DNA from: Puccinia triticina
Taxonomy: Eukaryota > Basidiomycota > Pucciniomycetes > Pucciniales > Pucciniaceae
Direction of reading: 5' to 3'
Assembly (NCBI RefSeq): GCF_026914185.1
Contig: NC_070563.1
Span: forward strand, 2,480,001 to 2,544,000
Length of the DNA stretch: 64,000 nucleotides
This document shows, one piece after another, positions 44,838 through 57,623 of the stretch. Below the pieces are notes generated by a model. That model was not told where the DNA came from, made no database searches, and saw only the letters and a list, made by a program, of their open reading frames with translations. Both the position numbers and the translations under genes were made by a program. Position 1 is the first letter of the stretch. Each line of letters starts with the position of its first letter.

Positions 44838-47248
44838 ATGAAGGTTAGTAATCTCCATATTTCGATTTTTCCGATTTCCCGTACCATGAAGCTGACTCGT
44901 CTCGGCCTACTTAGGTCGCTATCGAAGGGTGCTGCCACGGAGAGCTGGACAATGTCAGAATCACTGCTTTTTTAAATACGAATACCTGGAGCTGACCTTT
45001 GAGAGCAAATGTCAGATCTACCAAACTATCGAAGTCGCGAAAAACCAAGCAGGTATTGAGGCGCCCGACGTGCTGATCTGCTGTGGAGATTTTCAATCGT
45101 TTAGGAATCATTCAGATTTGCAAACCTTTGCGGCTCCCGTCAAGTACCGCCAACTGGGAACATTTTGGCAATATTATAGTGGAGAGAAGGTGCGTTTGGC
45201 TTCATTGACCATCTGTTATCCTCGAGCTTCCGACGAATACTTTCTGATCGAGTTTAGCTTGCCTTTCCCTCGCGAAAGTTGCCTCACCAAAGGTAGCGCC
45301 AATCTTGACAATATTTGTTGGTGGAAACCACGAAGCCTCAGGTTATTTATGGGAGCTGTAAGCTCATCTTTCACTCACTCTCACCCCCATCTCTGTTTTG
45401 GCCAGTTCAATTTCTTGATTCCGATGTGATACCCTTGCGTTTTGCCTCCCAGCTATCACGGTGGGTGGGTCGCGCCCAACATCTATTTCTTAGGTTTCGC
45501 GGGCTCTTTGATTCTTAAAAAAGAATTGCCGGATGGATCGATCGACTCGATTCGAATCAGTGGTGCGAGTGGGATTTACAAAAGACATGATTACACTGCT
45601 GGTTAGTAAACTTGAATGATGATTCAATTTCTTCAATACGTTTACAAATGAACTCGATCTGGTGTAGGCCATTATGAACGTCTTCCCTATGATAAGGGAA
45701 CGATTCGCTCCATCTATCATGTGCGCGAATATGATATCTTCCGACTTAGCCAACTGCCGATTGCAACTTCAAGCGACATCTTTGTATCCCATGATTGGCC
45801 CGTCGGGATTGAGCAGTATGGGAACACAGCTCAACTTCTCCGGGCAAAACCTTTTTTCAAGGATGAGGTGTGCTTGCTTTTGATCGCCTCATAACCATGT
45901 GTCTGATGCAAGCGAGGATCCTGATTTCATTTAACATATGCCAAAGGTTGCTTCGAACACGCTTGGCTCACCCCCGCTCATGCAGTTACTCAAGACCATC
46001 AAACCCCATTATTGGTTTTCAGCTCATCTCCATGTCAAATTCGCCGCCTTGTACCATCACGGCCAGCGTCCACAAAGTGATCATCAATCCCCTGTAAAAT
46101 CAGTAGCACTTAATCCAGACGAATTGCCAATAGACGTTGACGATGATGATGAACAGAAACATCCATCCGCCTCCTCCAAGCCGCCCCTCCTGAATCCAGA
46201 CATGATACATATTGATGACAGTGATGAAGACGAGCAGAAAAACTCTTCCACATTGGTCCAACCCCCCGCCCTCAATCCTGACGCCATAGATATTGCTGAC
46301 AGTGACGACGAAAACGCACCCGAATGCAAATCATTGGATCCCCGTGCTCAGTCGATCCATTCGCACATTCACGGGTTTTCTGAGCCCTTTACTTCCAACT
46401 CGGATCTGAAGGAGACAGACGGTCATGTGAAGCACCATCAGTCCACCGCGATCTTCAAAACAGAACCGGTATCCGCACCCCCGCCCGCCGACATAGGCCA
46501 AGCCCAAAAAGAAACCGCAAGATCTACCGTAGAAGACCTGCATCGCCTACAAAATCTCCCGATTCATTCCGCGACAAGATCTACTCGATTCCTAGCGCTA
46601 GACAAGTGTCTACCCCGAAAGGATTTTCTTCAGGTGAAATTAAGCAATCTTCGTGGTGGTATCAGTCCTAACCGTCGCGCTTTTTACATTTGTTGCAATT
46701 AGATTCTTGATATACCCCCACCTTCTACATCTGCGAAAATCTCAGCACCGTCGTCGCGACAGACAACTGGAGAGTCTATCAATGATTCTCAGGCGGAACC
46801 AAGTATTATTCAAAACTCGGATGGCAGCACAGCCAAACTTTTTTTTGATCCGCACTGGCTTGCTATTACACGGGCGTTCCATCCCTTTCTACCACTACAG
46901 CAGTACGGAAACCCTAAGCTACCCACTGATCGCATCGCAATACAAAAACTGATCGATCGGGAATTGGAGTGGGTGAAACACAACATAGTCCCGGAAGCCC
47001 TTGAGGTAATTAATGTACAACAGTTTACAAAAACTGCGCCTGGGATTGGTGATCCTGGTGGTGAACAAACTGGTCAACGTATGTTCAATCATCACTCAAA
47101 TTCAATTTTTACTGCCGTCTAACTGACAATGATCTATTGTCCTCAACAATTGATTTATTTAGCATTTTGGTATACCAATCCTCAAACACTTGCGTTCACT
47201 GATTTGTTGAAAATCAATAACAAAATCAACCCGCCTTTTGTAGAATGA
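44838..47248 (+). CDS. DBR1: RNA lariat debranching enzyme
   Basis: Nine exons: 44838..44843, 44915..44953, 45016..45189, 45293..45357, 45453..45601, 45668..45867, 45947..46633, 46703..47078, 47163..47248 (593 aa), every junction in phase. Dbr1 hydrolyses the 2'-5' bond of excised intron lariats in the nucleus. The N-terminal metallophosphoesterase motifs are all present: [87 protein letters not shown] and [15 protein letters not shown] long acidic linker with three IDxxDSDDE-like repeats follows (about residues 265-400). The conserved C-terminal end ([24 protein letters not shown]) closes the protein. The first coding exon is only two codons. All catalytic residues appear intact. Confidence 0.95.
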
Positions 47249-47291
47249 ATGGAACCTGAGATCAAGTGGACAATTGAGCCATGTCACCCAT

Positions 47292-48532
47292 CATCAGGAA
47301 AAAAAAAACAGTCACTTGATGGCAAGTGACATGATGCAGCTTTGGTTTCTGCTCCAGAGCTAATCCAGTGCTGCTCCAAGTCTGCTCCACCAGCACTTGT
47401 AGAGCTTGCAGGACTGCACCAGAGCACTCAATGTGGCACAGTCAGCTGATACTAATTTTTTTTCCCAGGAACAGCTGATGCTCATCATAAGCTGAGCAGT
47501 AGGCATTGACTGAGCCTGGGCCAAAGCTGAGCATTGGCTGAGCCTGGGCCACAGCTGAGCATTGGATATTCCACTGCCAGCATATTTGGCTGGGTTGAAG
47601 TCATCCCAGTTTAACTGGGATGCACTCAACCAATTTAAACTTGGTTGATCTCAAACAATTTAATATAAACCCAAGGGGGGTACCTTGGATTTATATTTCA
47701 TCAGTTCAGATCACCCAAGTTTAAATTGGTTGAAAACAGCCCAGTTTAACTGGGACAACCTCAACCCAGCCAATTGTGCTGGCAGTGTTCCAAGCCTGAA
47801 TCAAATCCAAGTGTCAGCTGGACCAAGAATATTCCAAATCTGAGCATCAGCTTAGCCAACAATGGTCCAAAGCTGAGCATCATCTTGTAGAAGGCTTGTG
47901 CAGAGCTGGTCCACAGCTGAGCCAAGGCTGGTCCACAGCTGAGCATCAGCTGAGCCAAGGCTGGTCCACAGCTGAGCATCAGCTGAGCCAAGGCTGGTCC
48001 ACAGCTGAGCTTTATCTTAGCCAAGGTTGGTCCACAGCTGAGCATAAGCTGAGCCAAGGCTGGTCCACAGATGAGCATAAGCTGTTACAGGAGTGGCCAG
48101 ACTCAGAATCTGAGCATTGGCTGGGCCGAGATTTATCCAAATCTGAAAATCAGCTGAGCCAATACTGGTCCAAAGCTGAGCATTGGCTGGTCCAATGATA
48201 GTCCTAATCTGAGTCTAAGCTGAGCCATGACTGGAATAAAGCTGAAAATAAGCTGGGCCAGGACTGGTTCTGATCTGGGCAACAAAGTTGAGCATGAGCT
48301 GGGCACCAAAGCTGAGCATAAGCTGGGAGCTAAAGCTGAGTATCAGCTGACCAGAAATAGGGACCAGTGGTGCCCAGCAAAAGCTGAGGATTTCCTGTGG
48401 AAATTCTTAAACTGGTTAGATGGTGGGTAGATGGTGGGTAGATGATGGGTAGATGGTGGGTAGATGGTGGGTAGCCCGCTGGAGCTGGCATGATGTCACT
48501 TGTTATCAAGTGACTATTTTTTTTTCCTGGTG
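47292..48532. mobile_element. Non-autonomous TIR element with AGCTGAGC repeats, copy 1
   Basis: 1,241 bp. Ends CA(T/C)CAGGAAAAAAAAA then a GTCACTTGAT...AAGTGACAT stretch, inverted at the right; flanked by CAT on both sides. The interior is a tandem array with AGCTGAGCATCAGCTGAGCC and GGCTGGTCCAC units. It contains the nested MITE 47572-47787. No coding region. Confidence 0.85.
47572..47787. mobile_element. CACTG-ended MITE, copy 2 (216 bp)
   Basis: Same length and ends as the copy at 14352; flanked by TTC on both sides (3-bp target duplication). Confidence 0.92.
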
Positions 48533-48663
48533 CATCCTTTGCAAATCAATCCATTGATCCATACTTTTATAGCAAAAAGAAATAGTGTTTGAAACATTTG
48601 TGTTTGTTTTGATCAAGGAAAAACTGTCAGATCATTCAGCCACATGCCTGCTGGTAGCAGTTA

Positions 48664-48778
48664 TGCTGTTTCAAGTTGGTTTATGCATGCATAAATGCTA
48701 AATTCATAAAACTTTTTTGATGGAATCATATCATCAGATTTTATGATTTATGCATGCATAAACCAACTTTGAACACCT
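48664..48778. mobile_element. Mariner-like MITE, copy 2
   Basis: Flanked by TA; ends TGCTGTTTCAAGTTGGTTTA and complement of TGGTGTTCAAAGTTGG type (right end CCAACTTTGAACACCT); two ATGCATGCAT palindromes. Confidence 0.75.
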
Positions 48779-49924
48779 TAAGTGCTCCAAGTAACTGTTC
48801 CTCATCTACTTTCCAGCTAGATTGCAGTCAGGCCTCTATGGACACATGCACACTAAAACAGGATTGTGGAACAAACACTCATAACAGGAGATTCTGAGTT
48901 TCAGCATGACAAGGTCATAGATGGTATGGTGATTCAGGCCCCATTTGGAAAGTCTTTGTTGTTCTTTTATACATTAATTTGCCTTGTGCAAAATAGCAAT
49001 GGATTTCCAAGATATGATGTATAATGCCTCAGCAATGGTGAAACCATTATGATACATGTATTGTAATGGCTATTACAGTGCATTGTAAACAGCAAAACAT
49101 GTACTTTTGTAAATTTGTAGCACTACTGTTGCAATGTACTGGGTTCACTAATCATCATTTCTCAGTGCACAGAGCAATATTGGATGGCCGCTCAAACTTA
49201 ACAAAGTCCCTCAAGACTTTAGTCTTTGGGCCCCTGGGGGGTAGGCTGAACTTGCAAAGCAAGCCTCTGTCAGGAGGGACTTATAACGTACACCAGGGAA
49301 AATGTGATGACAGCTGGTGGCAGGTGACATTGAGTAAAACATGTTCAGACACCTGAGCTACTGTGGCAAGACTCCACTATCAAAACAATGGCCCCTTTGT
49401 GGTCATTGGGGAGTCCCACTCAATGGGTTTTGGAGTATGATTGGAGACTGAACAAGAGTCTTCTTCACATCACATGCCCTCAGGTGACCTCAATTTTTCC
49501 CTGGTGGTACCTCCCCATTCTGGTGCACAGAGAATGGGGTTTTCACCCCTCTTTTCAATTTTCCTCTTGTACCTTCCTTATTTCATGATATTGTTTTTTG
49601 CTCCAGATCAGCTTAACATGCTACCACTGAGGCTTCTATTTTTTAATTTATGTATTGATACATGTATGTCCTGTTCCTCTTTGTTCTTCCTCTCTTTCTC
49701 CTGTCTTGTTTTCTGGGCTGTTATTCTGATATCAGACACCATGGAAGTTTGGTAGGCACTTGCGTGCAAGTGCTATTGCACAATATTTTTTAAGAACCCT
49801 GTTAGATATATCCTGGAACTTGAGCCTCAATGTATAGTACATCAAGCGCGTCTGGGCACATGCCCCAGTCCCGCGCGGCCAAGCGCCACCATGGGATCAT
49901 TGCGGTAACATATCTAGACTGATG
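48779..49924. other. No gene seen
   Basis: Short frames only, the longest about 104 codons at 49441-49755, hydrophobic and without recognisable motif. Confidence 0.4.
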
Positions 49925-50185
49925 TGTGTACCGGTCATTGGATGTGTCAATATTGAGGGTCAATACACTGCTAGTCTTGGGGAGGAGAGCCCCCATCAAG
50001 GAGAGAACTACCTCTCCTCAATGGTTGGTCTGCAAACCGGTCATCAAGAGAGAGAGATGACTCCCTTCTTGCTGGTCAATATGGACCTGTATCGGTCATC
50101 AACAAGAGAAAGTCTTGATGACCGGTCTGTAGACCGACCATCGAGGAGTGGAACTTTTCTCCTCAATGGCCGGCATCTTTGGCAG
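49925..50185. repeat. Hairpin-unit array 4
   Basis: Diverged units with the same design: CGGTCATCAACAAGAG / CTTGATGACCGG and CGACCATCGAGGAG / CTCCTCAATGGCCGG. Confidence 0.75.
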
Positions 50186-50568
50186 GCGTGGCACCCTTGG
50201 TTGGCCTCGGCCCAGCGGGGCTTTGTGCTGAACCCCGCCAACTTGGCCATGTGCCAAGCGGGGGTTTCGGGTGTGTCACGCACGCTTTGGGCTCGGCCAT
50301 GCAGGCTTGGGATTTTCACCCCCGAACTTGTGCATGTGCCCAGACGGGCTTGATGCACTATATGCTTAATTAATGATGAATTTATGTTTAAATTATGCTC
50401 AATTGAGCTGAAGGCACTTTGGAAAGGAGTTGAATTCAATTGAAAACCAGCTCCAACTTGACTCTATTTATTACTGGAACTATTTTAAAACACATTTTCA
50501 ACTACCTTGCAAAGCAATATCAAATAATTGGCAGAAACAAGGTATTTACCACGGGAATAATATATTTC

Positions 50569-50885
50569 TAGAGCTAGCCCCTATCATCTGTTGCCGGTTC
50601 TTGGCATCCGCGGGCGGGTACCTGAGGAAGTGCGCAGGTATCCGCTGTGTGCCGGTGCGGGTGTCCAGGCTGGGTCCAGATTCAGGCAGGTACCTGCGCA
50701 CAAATCACCAGTCTGCACAGCTCTTCTTGCCCCTAGTGCCCATTGGCGGGTACTAGGTACCTGTGGGTGGGTACCCGTGGAAGTACACAGGTAACAGCCA
50801 GCAGGTGCGGGTGTCCATTCTGGGTCAAAATTCAGGAGGGTACCTGCATCCGCTGCGGGTACCCAGGTACAAAGTGCCAGCTCTA
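50569..50885. mobile_element. Non-autonomous hAT element (317 bp)
   Basis: Ends TAGAGCT... and ...CAGCTCTA with exact 8-bp target duplication TATATTTC (50561-50568, 50886-50893). Subterminal regions are full of GGTACC(T/C)G and CGGGTAC motifs, as in the larger hAT at 53571. Confidence 0.92.
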
Positions 50886-50965
50886 TATATTTCATTCTTT
50901 CATGTGTTTATCATAAATCCCAAAAAGCTCAAGATATGTCAGTGGTACACAAAAAGATACACATG

Positions 50966-51845
50966 CACCAGGAAAAAAAAGTATTCACTTGATGGCAAGT
51001 GACATGATGCAGCTTTGCTTTCAGCTCCAACACTGCTCCAATGCTGCTCCTCTCCACCAGCACATCTAGGTATCACATGATAGGTGTCAGGATCAAAGCA
51101 CTCAATGTGAAAAAACCAGATGATGCTCAGCTTTGCCCTGGCCCAGCTGATGCTCAGCTTTTACCCTGGCTCAGCTGATGCTCAGTTCTTGCACTGGCCC
51201 AGATGATGCTCAGCTTTGGCACTGGCCACCTGATGATCATCTTTGGCCCTGGCACAGCTGATGCTTAGCCTCGGCCGTGGCTCAGCTGATGCTCAGTTTT
51301 GGCCCTAGCCTAGCTGATTTTCAGCTCTGGTCTTGTCCAAGCTGATTCCCATCTTTTTCCCTGGCCTAGCTCAGTTGATACTCAGCAAGCTGAGCATCAG
51401 CTGGCCAGCTGGCCCAGGACTGGGTCAAAGCTGAGCATCAGCTGGGACAGGACTAGGAAAAGGCTGAGCAAGGACTGGTACAAAGCTGAGCATCAGCTGC
51501 GCCAGGAATAGTACAAAGCTGAGCATCACCTGAGCAAGTACTGGTCAAAAGGCTTTATTCCGGCTTTATTCCAATTCTGAGAGTGAGCTGCCTGAAAAAG
51601 CTGAGTATGAGCTGAGTATGAGCTGAGTATGAGCTGGGTACCAAAGCTGAGTATCAGCTGGACATAACTGAGGATCAGATGGGCTCATCAAAAACTGAAC
51701 AGGACCTCCTTGGTAAATTTTGGAAGTTGAGGAGATGTTGGGAGATTGGGGTAGATAGTGGATAGATATTGGAAAGATGGTGTGTAGCTGGCTGGAGCTG
51801 GTCTGATGTCACTTGTCATCAACTGACCATTTTATTTTCCTAGTG
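50966..51845. mobile_element. Non-autonomous TIR element with AGCTGAGC repeats, copy 2
   Basis: 880 bp. Same ends (CACCAGGAAAAAAAA...CACTTGATGGCAAGTGACAT) and interior repeats as 47292-48532; flanks ATG/ATA are an imperfect 3-bp match. Confidence 0.8.
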
Positions 51846-53562
51846 ATATAAGTTTGTGTGACACATTCTTTAGTTGCTGAATTTTTTTCACAAAATATTT
51901 GAAGTTCTGGGAAAAGTCCAGTGGAAAAAACCTCATATCAATCAGGAGTTGTGTATGAATTCAGAAAATTTCCCCAAAATCATTTGTGTACATATGGCTG
52001 AAAATTATAAGCAATTTTTGAAGGGTCCACCTAAGCCCCTAGCTCTGCATGAGCACTCAGGTTGGCATCACTTGGCTCAGCGATGAAAAATGTGACAGGC
52101 CAGCACACATGTGTAAATTTGTGTGACAAGGTTTTCAGCTGCTAAATTTTGTCCCAAGGGAGTTAGAATTCTGGGACAAGTCCAGGGGAGCCTCAGATTA
52201 CCCAGGGTTTGTGAATGAATTCAGGAAATCTACTCAACAGGATTTTGTACTGATGGATGACAATCAGATACAATTATTAAAGGATTCAGCTAATTTGCCC
52301 CTGGGATCGCTGTGGTATGCTTTATGGTTACCCATCTAGCCCATTTCAAAATTTCCTTTTTTCTCATAAGTACACTCCCAAATCAACCAATATGGCGGCA
52401 CCACTAAATTCTACGACCAAAACTACACAGAACACCATGGACAACACACCTTACAACCCCCTGGATCAGAAGATACAACCCTTTCAAGACACCAGCAGTC
52501 ATTTTCACACACACAAACACCTTACTCAGGTCATGTAATCCGTTACATGAACCACACTTACCCAGGACATGTAATCTGCTACATGGACCACCCTGACAGC
52601 TTGTCTAACCTTTACATATACTTTATCTCATCAGCTGCACTCATTACATTGTGCTATGCACATGTCATGCAGTGCATGCAGTGTTATGCACACTTGATGC
52701 AGGCTTATGCAGTCTAATGCAGTCTTATGCAGGTGCATGCAGACTAGTGTAATAGGGGCTGCAGTTTGACAGTTGACAGATGAGATCATGCAGGTGTCAA
52801 GATAGCAAAAACCCCTCATGCAGCTTGCGGATGACATCAGTTGACAGGCCAGGCCAGCTAAAACATTTCACCTCCTATTTCTCACTAGCTAAATTCCCTC
52901 ATATGACATCATGACCTCATGTGACCTGTCAACCACCAGCCAAAATACCACAGTGTAGTCTTCAGGGCAGCTAAAACCCCTCATTCTTGTGTTCCCCTGG
53001 AGCTAAAATGTCACACTCTTTTCTATTTATGGAGGCTTTCCTCCCCCCAGTTGTAATTTCTCTCAGCAAACTACTTACACTCAGCTTACCCCATAACAGT
53101 ACAATACTTGCTCACTCTACAGTATTAGCCCCACTCTACATTGTGGTTTTACACCCTTACATACAAATTACAACCTCATTACAACACTTACACGTCAGCT
53201 ACATCACCATAACCCTTAAGCCACCTGCTCAAAGTAGGCTATCTTTTGATACACCTCCACTATCACTACATAAACCTTCCAATTGTAGATTGGGGGGCTT
53301 GTTTTAGTGTCTAGTGACCCAGGAAAGGCAGAGGTAACCTCATTCATCCCTTTCCGCACTCAGCAAAAGGTTCTCAGGAACACTTTTGAGCTTTAGATTG
53401 CGGGGCACTCATCTTGGCATGATATGGCTGGGTCATGGTCTATGTGTCACACAAACGCGCGCGCGTACGTTTGTGTCACAGAAACCCGCACAGGTTACAT
53501 GGTTTTGTGACAGTTGGCCCCACAGTGCCAAATTCAAACTGTAGTACCAGAGCAAAATCAGA
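51846..53562. other. No gene seen; small inverted repeat at 53443-53480
   Basis: Noncoding. GTGTCACACAAACG, a (CG)n run and CGTTTGTGTCAC form an inverted repeat around alternating CG near 53455-53470. Dispersed TGCATGCAG-type short repeats near 52660-52760. Confidence 0.45.
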
Positions 53563-53570
53563 CCTCCCAC

Positions 53571-56500
53571 TAGAGCTGACACTTTGCACCCAGGTACCTG
53601 CCTGAATTTTGACCCAGAATGTACACCCGCACCTGCTGGCAGTTACCTGTGTACTTCCATGGGTACCCACCCACAGGTACCTAGTACCCGCCAATGGGCA
53701 CCAGGGGCAAACAGAGCTGTGCAGAATGGTGATTTGTGTGCAGGTACCTGCCTGAATTTGGACCCAGACTGGACACCCACACCCACACCCGGCGGATACC
53801 TGCGCACTCCCACGGGTACCCGCTAGAGATGTCATCAGGTACCTCTTTCCAGGTACCTTGTGTCCGTGGGCAGGTACCTGCCAGCGTCCAACAGGTACCT
53901 GTCGGCGGGTGCGGGTGTCTGGCCTCTGGTGCAACAGGTACCTCCCGGCACCCGCCGTGGTAAAAGAGCAAGATACATATATATATATGTATATATTGAA
54001 TTGCACACATATTTATGTATGCACCGGTGGCCGGGGGACCTTCCATTGGGGTTGGGTTGGGGCCACAGATATCCACAGCACTGGCCTTCGCCCTTGTCAC
54101 CATACCTCTCACTCTGAGACCAGCCAATCACAACCACCTCGCCATGGGAAACAGAAGAAAGCGCCGCAACAACAATGAATCATCCCCATCCTCTGTACCC
54201 AGCTCCCCAGCCGCAGCTAAAGAAAATTCTTGAAAAAAGCAAAATAAAGGAATAATCAATCTCAATAACAATTCAGATGTCAAGGATGTGCCTGCCGGTG
54301 TCAATTCCACAACTCCTGGAAGCACTCAAAATTCCAATGCTATGCTCACGGACAACCAAGAGCTCAGTAAGCATCCATTTTTCTCATGAAGCTCAGCACC
54401 TGATTACTTCACTAAATCTTTTTGTCTATGCTCCAGAAAAAGCGCAACGTGTTCACAAGAATCAACTAAGTGCATTCTATGCATCTTACGATACCCCTGT
54501 ACTTTCTGACCTAAAGGAAAAAAATGGTTGACGGATGATTGCTTATCCGTGTAAGACGTGAGTAGTTTTTTTCTTCAATTTTTTTGTGTATCTCACTCTG
54601 TTGTACGTCTATTTTTTTTTAGATGTGGCACCAAGATCCACAGACCAACTTACAAGACTTCACCAACAAACCTTGCCAAGCATGTGGCCAGCTGCACCAA
54701 GAAACTATGTGAGTCGCAAGGAAGTCAGAAACTCGCCGCTATGGGGGTATTGGGAACCGGTGATATCAATCCGCAAGAGGTGAATATATAATTTTGATTC
54801 TTTTTCTCTCTTGCTTTTGTCAACTTATTCTTAATATGTGGTAGGTCCCCCAGCTTTGTGCCATTTGGTGTGCACAAGCAGCCCGGCCATTTGCTTCTCT
54901 TGGAGAAACCTCTCATCTTGCGATCATCCATCCCACTATTGCAAAGAATCTTCCAAAACGGAGAACCGTCTCCAATGACATTGCCAAACTCTATACGGCA
55001 GTGCAAGAATCACTCATTGAATTGCTTAAGGTAGGTTCAATCAATCATATCATGCTTTGTCTTTGATACAATCAAACTGACCAAACTGACCCTTTTAATC
55101 TGGCTTGTCAGCATCATAAGGGCGCCATGTACCTTGGGCTTGACGCTTGGCAGTCTCCAAATGGTTTTGAAATCTTAGGAACGGTGCTTTATCAATTAGT
55201 TGAAGAAGACAAAGGGGGATATCACTTGGAGGCCACGCCGCTCAACTTTGTCACCCTACAGAAGAGCCACACCGGTGTTTACTTGGCCAAGACCGTCCAG
55301 CTTATTGTTGAAAAATTTGGCCTGAAGGAAAAGGAAGGCTCTTGCACTTCTAATCTCCCACTTATTCATTTGGCTGATTAATGAAATATTATACTTGTTT
55401 AGATCCATGGCATTGTAACAGACAACGCATCAAACAACAAGACTATGATCGAGGAGATCAAGACTTACCGGTGGCCTTGCTTCAAAGGTGAAATGCATTG
55501 GGTCCGTTGTTTCGCCCATATCCTCAACTTAATTGCTCAGGTCATCTTGAGACCTTTTGGAAGTCACAAGAGAAAAAACAACTCCACATCGACTGTTGTT
55601 CCAGCCTTCAACTCTGATAGTGATGAATCAGAAGAAGAAGAAGAACCTGAGGACCGAGATGATTAGATCTGACTGTAAGTGATTCATATAATTGTGAACC
55701 ACTCGTTTATTTACAGACTGAAATGATTTTACACAGGTTTTATAGGATAACCGGTGACTCTGCAGAAGATGAAGGTGAAGACGACAATGATGATGGTTCA
55801 ATCATCAATGATTCTGTACTGGCGGCCGAGCTCATCGATGATGAGGAGGTGGAACTTGAGGATGATGATGTCAAAGATTTAAGTGATGAAGAGGATGATG
55901 ATCGATACACATCCAACTCGTGCAAGAAAACTCTAACAAAAGTAAGCCCTTTCTTCTCATGTTTTCTCGCAAACCACTGATTACTTATATTTAAAATATG
56001 TAAAAATAGTTTTGATCAATATCTAGGAAGCTTAACAAGTCGCCCAATTCTAAGGCACTCTTTGTGGATATATGCAGAGATCTGGAGTGCTCAAGGCCGC
56101 ATACCATCGGGCGTGACGTTTGTACAAGGTGGAATTCAACTCTGACACAATTGTGCAGCATTGTGCGATGCTTGGAGGCGATGTGAGTTTTCATTTTCCT
56201 GCTCATAGTTCCATCCCAAGATTTTGATAAGCTTTTCTTTCAAGCCTTGTGTGGCAGAAAGATTGAAAACATGGTCTATCTCAAGAATACTACATAAACA
56301 AGGATGATATTAACTTAGCTCGCAACCTGGTAGAGGTTCTTCAACCGTTTTATGAAATCACACAGCAAGTATCAATCAGTGGGGTGGCTCGAATAGCGGA
56401 AATTGTTGTCTTCATCAACCAAATCACCGGTCATCTATCCACCGCCATATCTGACAAGAAAGACCAGTACCCGCCGGCTTTGAGGAATGCGTGCCGCGCT

Positions 56501-57615
56501 GGCCTCCAGCTCACCAATAAATATTACACTTTGACCGACTGCTCACCTTTATACCGAGTCGCCATGGGTATGTTTTTCATTCATCCCTTCATTCAATTTA
56601 ATCTATTGTTTCAACTGATCAGATTTCATCAGTTCTTCATCTCTTGTTCAAAGACAAGTACTTTAAGCTAGCAAAATGGCAACCAGAATGGATTCAAGAA
56701 TCCATAAGGCTCACCTGCGAGATGTGGGAAACGCACTACAAGCCTTCACCTCCGACAAATGAATCCCAGCCACCACCAAATCCTCGTCCAAAGGCAAGTA
56801 AGACACACATTTATCTCTGGTTTGAATTGATTGAAGCTAACAATCAATTGGAAATTGAAAGCAGCCACAGGGAGGTGTACTTGCAGGGTTGATGGGCACC
56901 TCCAAAGCGCGTGGAGGGGGGAGCAGTCCTACCGATCCACTGTCCTTGTGGCTTGCTGGAGGATTGAGTTTAAATGAAGATGGAGGGCCGGTGAACCCCC
57001 TCAATTGGTGGATGCAGCAACAACAAGCAGGTAACACTCATGGCGGTCTGCTCCAGATGGCCCTGGATGTTCTTAGCTGCCCAGGTAAAGTGTTTCATCT
57101 TTTATTGTTATTTGATTCAGTCATTGATTTACTTCTATGTAAAATAGCAACGACTGTCGATGTGGAGCAATCTTTCAGCTTTGAAAGGGACTATGTCTCT
57201 CTCCAAAGGCATCGACTTAGTTCTTCCTTGGTTACCAGAGGTATGGCCGTTTTGTTTTACGCAAAGAACGGGTTTATAAAGAGCGGGGTCTTACGTAAAT
57301 GGAAGCTCAAGAAGTTGAACGACGCAAAGTCCAAGGGCAAGGGAAGGTCAATAAGATGCCATCAAGATTAGTTTTTTTTTATCCTAAAAATGTGAAATGA
57401 ATATGTAGTAGCCAGTTTTTATGGCGCAAAAAATGTCTTACACCCGCGGGTACCTGCTTTCTGACACCCCTGCAGGCGCAGGTGCAGGTGCGGGTGCTGA
57501 GAATTGGTGATTTTTTGGGGAGGTACCCGCACCTGTGGCGGGTACCCGGGTATCAAGTGACATCTTTAGTACCCGCCAACGGGTACCCGCCAACGGGTTA
57601 TAGGGACCAGCTCTA
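53571..57615 (+). mobile_element. hAT DNA transposon (decayed, near full length)
   Basis: 4,045 bp from TAGAGCTG to CAGCTCTA. Flanks CCTCCCAC (53563-53570) and ACTCCCAC (57616-57623) form an 8-bp target duplication with one mismatch. Both ends carry many GGTACC(T/C)G motifs, probable transposase-binding subterminal repeats. The interior encodes a hAT transposase. Confidence 0.92.
54144..57371 (+). pseudogene. hAT transposase, multi-exon, with in-frame TGA codons
   Basis: Starts MGNRRKRRNNNESSPSS at 54144. A BED-type finger is split by an intron: CKT|CGTKIHRPTYKTSPTNLAKH...C (54531-54690). Then come an exon 54845..55030 (QLCAIWCAQAARPFASLGET), one from 55111 (GAMYLGLDAWQSPNGFEILG) and one from about 55402 (GIVTDNASNNKTMIEEIKTY, HWVRCFAHILNLIAQ) with the catalytic-core Asp, an acidic insert, and the C-terminal dimerisation domain near 57145-57290 (TTVDVEQSFSFERDYVSLQR). 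In-frame TGA codons at 54231-54233 and 54529-54531 have the same frame open on both sides. Exact exon borders in the centre are not fixed. Most likely inactive, though the ends look recognisable. Confidence 0.82.
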
Positions 57616-57623
57616 ACTCCCAC

